Origin: Spirochaetota bacterium
GTDB lineage: Bacteria > Spirochaetota > UBA4802 > JAFGJZ01
Reading direction: 5' to 3'
DNA: 12,721 nucleotides
Assembly (NCBI GenBank): GCA_022704645.1
Contig: JAKJGA010000037.1
Coordinates: 1-12,721 of the forward strand
Under the pieces are notes generated by a model that saw only the letters and a program-made list of their open reading frames with translations, ran no database searches and was not told where the DNA came from. The position numbers and the translations under genes were made by a program. Of the stretch, positions 1 to 5,003 are shown in pieces (position 1 is the stretch's first letter; every line of letters begins with the position of its first letter).

Positions 1-521
1 TGAACGAGAATATCCGCACGCGAATCTGCAAGTATCGAACGGCGGAGTTTTCCGCTCGTAAAATCGTAATGCGCGAAACGCCGCATCGAAGCTTCTATTC
101 CGCCGATTAATACCGGAGTTTCCTTGTCTATCTGCTTGATGAGATTGCAGTATTTTATAAGTGCTCTGTCAGGTCTCTGAGTTGCCATCGATTCGGGAAG
201 GTAAGGGTCATCGTTTCGGATTTTTCCGAAGGCGGTAAATTTCATGAGTGATGAGTCAACATTTCCTGATGATACACCATAGAAGAGTCTGGGTTTTCCG
301 AAAGAAGCGATTTTCTGAACATCATCATCTTTGAGCGCGTCGCATACAGCAACTCGGAACCCGTGATGTTCAAGAAAACGTCCGATTACGGCTGTTCCGA
401 AAGAAGGATGATCGATATAAACATCACCCGTCAAAAGAAGAATATCTATGTAATCCCAGCCCAGTTTTTTTAATTCTTCCGGGCTTGCGGGAAGAAATTC
501 GCACGGGCTTTTAGAAATCAC
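1..521 (-). CDS. ygiQ: YgiQ family radical SAM protein (UPF0313), N-terminal part, cut by window edge
   Basis: The 173 visible codons read without a stop and carry the conserved N-terminal hallmarks of the YgiQ/UPF0313 family: FLPASPEEL near residue 9, VYIDHPSFGTAVIGR near 35-49, RPDRA near 114, then VLIGGIEASMRRFAHYDF and KLRRSILADSRADILV close to the edge. In this family a B12-binding-like N-terminal region precedes the radical SAM domain. The Cys triad that binds the 4Fe-4S cluster lies further downstream, outside the window, so it cannot be checked. The substrate of the family is not established. I chose the GTG at 521-519, preceded by AAGGA at 538-534 with a rather long 12-nt spacer. It begins 11 nt inside the end of the DJ-1 family gene, in another frame, so translational coupling is likely. 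No ATG exists upstream in frame close to the conserved region. The family call is firm; the exact start is less so. Confidence 0.87.
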   Translation of the reverse strand, partial: MISKSPCEFLPASPEELKKLGWDYIDILLLTGDVYIDHPSFGTAVIGRFLEHHGFRVAVCDALKDDDVQKIASFGKPRLFYGVSSGNVDSSLMKFTAFGKIRNDDPYLPESMATQRPDRALIKYCNLIKQIDKETPVLIGGIEASMRRFAHYDFTSGKLRRSILADSRADILV

Positions 522-1062
522 CTTTGATAAACATCCTTTTTTGAAGAGATTCAGCTTTTTCTTTTCCGTCAATAAGTTCGATAATTTTAAGCGTGAAAAG
601 AGCAGTGACTCCGGCGCTTCTTCCTGTTATTATTTTGCCGTCAACGGTTACATCTTCATTTGTAAATTTAGAATGAGTAATTTCCTTTTCATCTCCCGGA
701 AAGCATGTGAATTTTTTTCCGTCGAGAATTCCGCTTCTTCCAAGAGCAATCGGAGCGGCGCATACTGCACCGATAATCCCGCCTGCCGCGTAGATTCTCT
801 GAATAAAAGACATTACCCGGTCATGATCACGCAGATTTGTGCTGCCCGGCATTCCGCCCGGAAGAATAAAAGCTCCGAATTCCTCAAAACGTATTTCAGT
901 AAGAATCTTGTCGGCGGTAATTTGAATTGAATGCGCGCCTGTTACAATTTTATTTTTAAGTGATGCGGTTGTGACAGTATGTCCTGCACGGCGGAGCATG
1001 TCGATGATTGTTACGGCTTCGATTTCCTCGAAACCTTCCGCAAGCGGTACCAATATATTCAT
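511..1062 (-). CDS. DJ-1/PfpI (ThiJ/YajL-like) family protein
   Basis: The 183-residue protein has the usual length and layout of the DJ-1 superfamily. It has an N-terminal strand MNILVPLAEGFEEIEA, an oxyanion-loop region FILPGGMPGSTNL near 66-77, and a nucleophile elbow GAVCAAPIALG near 98-108. The reactive Cys is residue 101, and Glu15 corresponds to the Glu that tunes that Cys in human DJ-1 (E18). Members close to YajL/DJ-1 are cytosolic. Chaperone, glyoxalase/deglycase and redox-sensing roles have been reported or disputed, so no reaction is assigned here. The ATG at 1062 has a near-perfect SD, AAGGAGGA, at 1073-1066, which overlaps the stop codon of the upstream membrane-protein gene. 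This indicates cotranscription with it and with the ygiQ-like gene downstream. PfpI-type protease activity is less likely, because the sequence resembles the DJ-1/YajL branch. Family confidence is high and function open. Confidence 0.9.
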   Translation of the reverse strand: MNILVPLAEGFEEIEAVTIIDMLRRAGHTVTTASLKNKIVTGAHSIQITADKILTEIRFEEFGAFILPGGMPGSTNLRDHDRVMSFIQRIYAAGGIIGAVCAAPIALGRSGILDGKKFTCFPGDEKEITHSKFTNEDVTVDGKIITGRSAGVTALFTLKIIELIDGKEKAESLQKRMFIKGDF

Positions 1063-1071
1063 AGATCCTCC

Positions 1072-1635
1072 TTAATTGTGTCCTGATTTTGATTTATGAA
1101 GAAAATAAAGCCCTGTTGAAAGAGCAAAAATTGAAAGTGCAAGATATATCATGTCGAGCGCTGTTGAAAAATTCTGAGCACGGTTAAGAACCATCTGAAA
1201 ATATTTAACAATGAGGGCCATTATTATAACCTGCGCAATTTTATCTTTGAGCACATCGAGGGAACCGATGTTGAGAATGCTTGAAGCTTCACTTTTCTTT
1301 GCGGTATCGATGTGTGAAATAAAAAGCTCATAAAGACCGAAGCTGAAAAGAATTAGAACCACTGCTATGAGATAAACGTCAATTGCTCCTATAATGTTTA
1401 CTATTACAAGAGTGTGAATGTCTATCGAATGATTTCCGCCGAGATAATATACAATATCCTTTAAAGTAAAAAGAATGTCTTTGCTCGCCAGAACGAATAA
1501 AATAAATGAAGCAATAAGACTTGATACAACCGCGAAAAGAACCAGAAACCTTCCGCTCCAGAGAAAATGTTCAAATATTTTTTCTATATTAAAAGTGCGG
1601 CGTTTGTCGTTTTTAAGATATTTGCTTTTTTTCAT
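1072..1635 (-). CDS. YqhA/UPF0114 family integral membrane protein
   Basis: The 187-residue protein shows about four hydrophobic segments (roughly 29-50, 74-102, 131-150 and 160-180). It carries the family signature IGAIDVYLIAVVLILFSFG followed by LYELFIS and a conserved ID at 109-110, matching the YqhA/UPF0114 family as I know it. The N-terminus has a basic, Lys/Arg-rich stretch (residues 2-13) before the first helix, so it is probably cytoplasmic. The family has no firmly established function. The start is ATG at 1635, with a purine-rich AAAGGGG SD-like element at 1646-1640. It is the first gene of a minus-strand unit that continues into the DJ-1 family gene after 9 nt, and it is divergent from the Ste24-like protease. 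Nothing in the sequence ties it to a substrate. Confidence 0.8.
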   Translation of the reverse strand: MKKSKYLKNDKRRTFNIEKIFEHFLWSGRFLVLFAVVSSLIASFILFVLASKDILFTLKDIVYYLGGNHSIDIHTLVIVNIIGAIDVYLIAVVLILFSFGLYELFISHIDTAKKSEASSILNIGSLDVLKDKIAQVIIMALIVKYFQMVLNRAQNFSTALDMIYLALSIFALSTGLYFLHKSKSGHN

Positions 1636-1654
1636 ATTTCCCCTTTATTATTTA

Positions 1655-1684
1655 ATTCTCAATTCAGTCCGGCATCCCTGTCAA
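1655..1684 (-). promoter_or_regulatory. candidate sigma70-type promoter for the yqhA-like operon
   Basis: A perfect TTGACA -35 box (1684-1679 on the minus strand) is followed after 18 bp by GAGAAT (1660-1655), a four-of-six match to TATAAT. Transcription would start near 1648, giving a very short leader of about 12 nt before the ATG at 1635, just enough to contain the SD. This is pattern matching only; the weak -10 and short leader keep confidence low. Confidence 0.35.
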
Positions 1685-1753
1685 GGTGTTTATCTTCTGA
1701 AACTACTTCAAATTTTTCTATCCGTAAGCTTATTTTTCTTTTCAAAAAATGTT

Positions 1754-1762
1754 TGCTATTAT
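1754..1762 (+). promoter_or_regulatory. candidate extended -10 promoter element for the Ste24-like protease gene
   Basis: TGCTATTAT forms an extended -10 (TGn followed by TATTAT). The T-rich sequence where a -35 is expected (about 1734-1739) does not match TTGACA well, which is tolerated in extended -10 promoters. Start of transcription would be near 1769, leaving a leader of about 31 nt that contains the inverted repeat and SD described separately. Inference from sequence only. Confidence 0.35.
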
Positions 1763-1763
1763 C

Positions 1764-1790
1764 GTTTGACTGTTTTCCAATTAGTCAAGC
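1764..1790 (+). repeat. inverted repeat abutting the RBS of the M48 protease gene
   Basis: TTGACT (1766-1771) and AGTCAA (1783-1788) are perfect inverted arms around an 11-nt spacer. The pairing can be extended by one G-U and one G-C pair (1764-1765 with 1789-1790). The right arm ends directly against the GGAGGA SD at 1791-1796. It could be an RNA hairpin that limits access to the SD, a protein-binding dyad near the predicted transcription start, or chance. There is no T tract, so it is not an intrinsic terminator. Confidence 0.4.
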
Positions 1791-1799
1791 GGAGGAATT

Positions 1800-3038
1800 T
1801 TGAGAGCCGAAACTGTTTTTATCCTTATTGTTGCCATTCTGATTGCTGATTTTATTCTGGAAAGGATTTTATCCTTTCTTAATTACAAAAGTCTTGGAAA
1901 ATCCGTTCCTGATGAACTTAAAGGAACATATGATGAAGAAAAATATGCCAAACAGCAGAAATACGAAAAGGAAAATATCCGCTTCTCTGTTATATCGTCA
2001 GTGTTCAGTTCAATTCTTATTTTTTTGATGCTGTTTTTCGACGGATTTGCCTTTGTTGATTCATTTGCAAGATCTGTTTCAACAGACCCGGTTTTTAGCG
2101 CATTGATTTTTTTCGGAATTCTGCTTATATCGTTTGATCTTATTAATAGTCCTTTTGAGATATATGACATATTTGTTATTGAGCAGAAATACGGATTCAA
2201 TAAAACAACTCCGCTTACATATTTTCTTGATAAGATTAAAGGCTGGCTTATCGGCGGAATAATAGGCGGGATAATTCTTTCTCTCATAGTTATTTTTATT
2301 CAGAAATTTCCTGATACTTTCTGGATATTTGCGTGGATAACAATCACTGTATTTATGATTTTCTTCACGATGTTTTATTCATCAGTAATCGCGCCGCTTT
2401 TTAACAAGCAGACTCCTCTTGAAGAAGGAGAGCTGAAAAGCGGAATAACTGCTTTTGCTCAAAAAGCCGGATTTAAACTCGATAATATTTATGTAATAGA
2501 CGGTTCGAAAAGGACTACAAAAGCAAATGCTTATTTCAGCGGACTTTTTTCAAAAAAAAGAATCGTGCTTTTTGACACTCTGATTAAGGAACTTACTCCG
2601 GGTCAGATCATTGCGGTTCTTGCTCATGAAATCGGGCATTATAAAAAAAAGCACACTCTTATGATGATTCTTTTTTCCGTTATTCAGACCGGCGGTCTTT
2701 TGTTTGTTTTAAGTCTTTTTATCGGCAACAGTGTTCTGTCTTCGGCTTTGGGAGCGGAGGCGCATTCTATTCATATGGCTATAATCGCTTTCGGTATTCT
2801 ATATGTTCCCATATCTACAATAACAGGTATTTTTCTGAACATGCTTTCGCGGAAGCATGAGTATGAAGCTGATAATTTCGCATCAAAGTATTTTTCAGCT
2901 GAAGAACTTTCCGGTGCATTGAAGAAGCTTGCAGAGAACAATCTTTCAAATCTAACTCCGCATCCGCTTTATGTTTTTTTCCATTATTCGCATCCGCCTA
3001 TCGGAGAGAGAATAAGGAATCTCATGAACCGTTTGTGA
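1800..3038 (+). CDS. Ste24-type M48 family membrane zinc metalloprotease (CAAX prenyl protease 1 homologue)
   Basis: At 412 residues this is close to the usual Ste24 length. Hydrophobic segments lie at about 4-22, 63-89, 97-117, 147-168, 174-200, 286-309 and 325-346. The zinc site is visible: HEIGH at 276-280 (ligands His276 and His280, catalytic Glu277) and the third ligand Glu356 in RKHEYEADNFA. Ste24-specific motifs are also present: SKRTTKANAYFSG at 236-248, KKRIVLFDTL at 252-261, and the C-terminal YSHPPIGERI at 396-405. These separate it from HtpX, which is shorter. In eukaryotes the family trims prenylated proteins; bacterial substrates are generally unknown, so a membrane protein-turnover role is only inferred. 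The start is TTG at 1800, with GGAGGA at 1791-1796 (short spacing). The N-terminal helix aligns well with relatives from this point. It is divergent from the yqhA-like operon and followed by a terminator-like hairpin. Confidence 0.9.
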   Translation: MRAETVFILIVAILIADFILERILSFLNYKSLGKSVPDELKGTYDEEKYAKQQKYEKENIRFSVISSVFSSILIFLMLFFDGFAFVDSFARSVSTDPVFSALIFFGILLISFDLINSPFEIYDIFVIEQKYGFNKTTPLTYFLDKIKGWLIGGIIGGIILSLIVIFIQKFPDTFWIFAWITITVFMIFFTMFYSSVIAPLFNKQTPLEEGELKSGITAFAQKAGFKLDNIYVIDGSKRTTKANAYFSGLFSKKRIVLFDTLIKELTPGQIIAVLAHEIGHYKKKHTLMMILFSVIQTGGLLFVLSLFIGNSVLSSALGAEAHSIHMAIIAFGILYVPISTITGIFLNMLSRKHEYEADNFASKYFSAEELSGALKKLAENNLSNLTPHPLYVFFHYSHPPIGERIRNLMNRL

Positions 3039-3111
3039 TATGCAATCTTAATAAAAAAAGCTTGCAAAATACAAGTCAAGTATCAAAGTGACTGTAATTT
3101 CTGATGTTGTC

Positions 3112-3144
3112 AAAAGCTGTCCCGAAGGACAGCTTTTTATTTTA
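3112..3144 (+). terminator. intrinsic-terminator-shaped hairpin between the M48 gene and rimP
   Basis: The arms 3112-3122 and 3127-3137 pair over 11 bp without mismatch around a CGAA tetraloop, and are followed by TTTTTATTTTA on the plus strand. This is a textbook Rho-independent terminator for the upstream protease gene. It ends about 20 nt before the rimP start, leaving no room for a promoter between hairpin and gene. Transcription of the rimP operon must therefore either read through the hairpin or start upstream of it in 3039-3111. I saw no convincing -35/-10 pair in 3039-3111. Confidence 0.85.
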
Positions 3145-3154
3145 CTGTGGGTCT

Positions 3155-3159
3155 GAGGT
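3155..3159 (+). promoter_or_regulatory. ribosome binding site deciding the rimP start
   Basis: GAGGT lies 5 nt before the TTG at 3165. The longer frame starting with GTG at 3147 has no SD upstream, only the T tract of the terminator hairpin. This favours the TTG at 3165. Confidence 0.6.
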
Positions 3160-3164
3160 ATTTG

Positions 3165-3608
3165 TTGGATAAATTCACAAAAGCGGATGTTGAAAAGCTT
3201 ATTTATAGAGCAAGTGAACTCTGCGGTTTTGAAGTTTATGAACAGAATATTCAGCTTAGGAAAGGCAGTGCGGTAATTACTGTCAGAATTGATAACGGTT
3301 CAATAGTTTCGCATGAAGACTGCGTAAAATATACGGCTAAACTTAATTCACTTATCGAAGATTCCGGAATCGAGGATAGTTACACTCTTGAGATTTCCTC
3401 GCCGGGTTTGAAGCGCAAAATCCGTTCAAAAGCAGAATTTGTCCGTTTTTCCGGTGCTCCGGTCAAAATTATTCTCGGCGGAGAAAAAGGCGGAGCAGTA
3501 AAAGGAAAAATTGTTTCTGCCGGTGATGAATCTGTTGTTTTGAAAACAGAAAAGGGAATGGAAGAGATTTCCTATAATGATATAAAAAATTCGAATCTTG
3601 ATTATTAA
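3165..3608 (+). CDS. rimP: ribosome maturation factor RimP
   Basis: RimP binds the 30S subunit during late assembly in the cytoplasm. The predicted 147-residue protein has the two-domain layout of the family. An N-terminal alpha/beta domain contains the stretch ELCGFEVYEQNIQL, and the RimP signature LEISSPGLKRKIRSKAEFVRF near the domain boundary matches the SPGLxRPL-type motif. A C-terminal Sm-like beta domain follows (PVKIILGGEKGGAVKGKIVS). Identity is also supported by position directly before nusA, the usual place of this gene. I chose TTG at 3165 because GAGGT stands 5 nt upstream. A GTG at 3147 would add six residues but lacks an SD and abuts the terminator. It is the first gene of the long plus-strand cluster, 11 nt before nusA. 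Confidence 0.9.
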   Translation: MDKFTKADVEKLIYRASELCGFEVYEQNIQLRKGSAVITVRIDNGSIVSHEDCVKYTAKLNSLIEDSGIEDSYTLEISSPGLKRKIRSKAEFVRFSGAPVKIILGGEKGGAVKGKIVSAGDESVVLKTEKGMEEISYNDIKNSNLDY

Positions 3609-3619
3609 AGGGTTTAATT

Positions 3620-4978
3620 ATGAATGCAAAATTCTTTGACGCACTCCAGTCTGTTGTTTCCGAGAAAGGGATTACCAGGGAACATATTGAAGACATTGTT
3701 AAAACGGCTATTGAATGCGCCTACCGCAAGCAGTTCGGCACAACAGATGATATGAAGGTTGTTTTTGACCGTTCTTCAAATTCAATGAAAATAGTTACAA
3801 AGAAAATGGTTGTTAGACGCCCTGATGAATCCGGACGTCAGATCGGCTTTGAAGAGGCGATCAAAAAAGACAAAGATATCCAGCTTGGTGATGATGTCGA
3901 GGTTGAAGAGGATCCTTTCAAGGTTTTCAGCCGCATCGCTTCTCAGACGGCCAAACAGGTCATGATGCAGAAGATCAAAGAGCTTAAAAAGAATATTATA
4001 TTTGATGATTTCAAAGAAAAAGAAGGCGATCTCATCAACGGATACATGCAGCGCCAGGTTAAGAAAACCATATTTGTTGATATAGGATACGGCGAGGTTG
4101 AAGGTGTTATTCCTCAGAGAGAGCAGTCGAGCCGCGAGCATTTTAAGACAGGCGACAGAATAAAAGCGCTTGTATGGACTGTAGAAAAAACAAACCGCGG
4201 ACCGAATATTGTTTTGACTCGCGCGCGTCCTGAATTTGTTGCGAAGCTTTTTGAAATGGAGATTCCTGAAATATATGACGGAATAGTCCGTATTGAGAAA
4301 ATCGTCAGAGAAACCGGAATGAGAACAAAGGTCATGGTTTCGAGCCGTGACAGGGATGTTGACTGTGTCGGTGCATGCGTCGGTATGAAGGGAAGCCGAA
4401 TTCAGGCAATTGTCCGTGAGATTGAAGGAGAGAGAATTGATATCATAGAGTTCTCCCGCGACAGCAAAACTCTTGCGGAAAATGCGTTGACACCTGCAAA
4501 AGTCAAAGAAGTAATAGAAACCAGAACAGGAAAAGTCATTGCAATTGTTGAAAATGAACAGAAAATGATTGCGGTGGGGAAAATAGGCCATAACGTAAGA
4601 CTCGCTTCCGAACTCTGCGGTTTTGAAATTACGGTGATGACAGAGGAAGAATATAGAAATTTTCTCAACTCAGACGAGTCCCGTTCATTGTTCGGACAGC
4701 TTTTCTCGGACGATGTCGAAGATTATACTCCGCTTCAGGAGCTTGGTCTTAAGGCAAGATATATTGAACTTCTTGAAAAAGGAGGAATATTTTCAGTCGA
4801 GGATCTTGTTCAGAAAAGTGTTGATGACCTTAAGGATATTGACGGCATAGGAGAAAAAACGGCAAAAGAAATTTGGGAAATAGTTGATAGCATGGTTGAT
4901 TTTGACGACGACGAGGAATCGGAAGACGTTGAAAAGGCTGATGAAGGTGAGGAGCCTTCTGAAGATGAAAGCAAGTAA
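3620..4978 (+). CDS. nusA: transcription termination/antitermination factor NusA
   Basis: NusA binds RNA polymerase and nascent RNA, modulating pausing, termination and antitermination. The 452-residue protein shows an N-terminal polymerase-binding domain (about 1-130), then an S1 domain (about 135-203, with TIFVDIGYGEVEGVIP). KH1 follows with DCVGACVGMKGSRIQ (GMKG at 255-258), then KH2 with AVGKIGHNVRLASELCGFEI (GKIG at 320-323). A helix-hairpin-helix segment lies at about 370-425 (KDIDGIGEKTAKEI). The protein ends in a strongly acidic tail (427-452, mostly Asp/Glu). It therefore has one C-terminal helical repeat plus an acidic tail, whereas E. coli NusA has two AR repeats. ATG at 3620 follows rimP by 11 nt, with a modest AAGGG at 3608-3612 that overlaps the rimP stop. 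In E. coli NusA represses its own operon; the same could apply to the hairpin before rimP, but this is untested. Confidence 0.97.
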   Translation: MNAKFFDALQSVVSEKGITREHIEDIVKTAIECAYRKQFGTTDDMKVVFDRSSNSMKIVTKKMVVRRPDESGRQIGFEEAIKKDKDIQLGDDVEVEEDPFKVFSRIASQTAKQVMMQKIKELKKNIIFDDFKEKEGDLINGYMQRQVKKTIFVDIGYGEVEGVIPQREQSSREHFKTGDRIKALVWTVEKTNRGPNIVLTRARPEFVAKLFEMEIPEIYDGIVRIEKIVRETGMRTKVMVSSRDRDVDCVGACVGMKGSRIQAIVREIEGERIDIIEFSRDSKTLAENALTPAKVKEVIETRTGKVIAIVENEQKMIAVGKIGHNVRLASELCGFEITVMTEEEYRNFLNSDESRSLFGQLFSDDVEDYTPLQELGLKARYIELLEKGGIFSVEDLVQKSVDDLKDIDGIGEKTAKEIWEIVDSMVDFDDDEESEDVEKADEGEEPSEDESK

Positions 4979-5003
4979 TATAAAATAAATTATCAGGATT
5001 TTC

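Noticed and set aside
541..930. 129-codon plus-strand frame opposite the DJ-1 family gene
   Set aside because: The opposite strand encodes a protein with all DJ-1 family motifs and an excellent SD; this frame has neither.
1766..1771. TTGACT as a -35 box for the M48 gene
   Set aside because: The matching -10 position would fall on the SD sequence (1789-1794), which bears no likeness to TATAAT.
3060..3078. CTTG/CAAG dyad after the M48 gene, followed by T residues on the minus strand
   Set aside because: A four- to five-pair stem is too weak, and no minus-strand gene reads into it.
3147..3164. Upstream GTG start for rimP
   Set aside because: No SD precedes it and it sits against the terminator T tract; TTG at 3165 has GAGGT at good spacing. 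It remains possible.
3782..4591. 269-codon minus-strand frame opposite nusA
   Set aside because: Opposite intact S1 and KH domains of NusA; no RBS and no protein family likeness.
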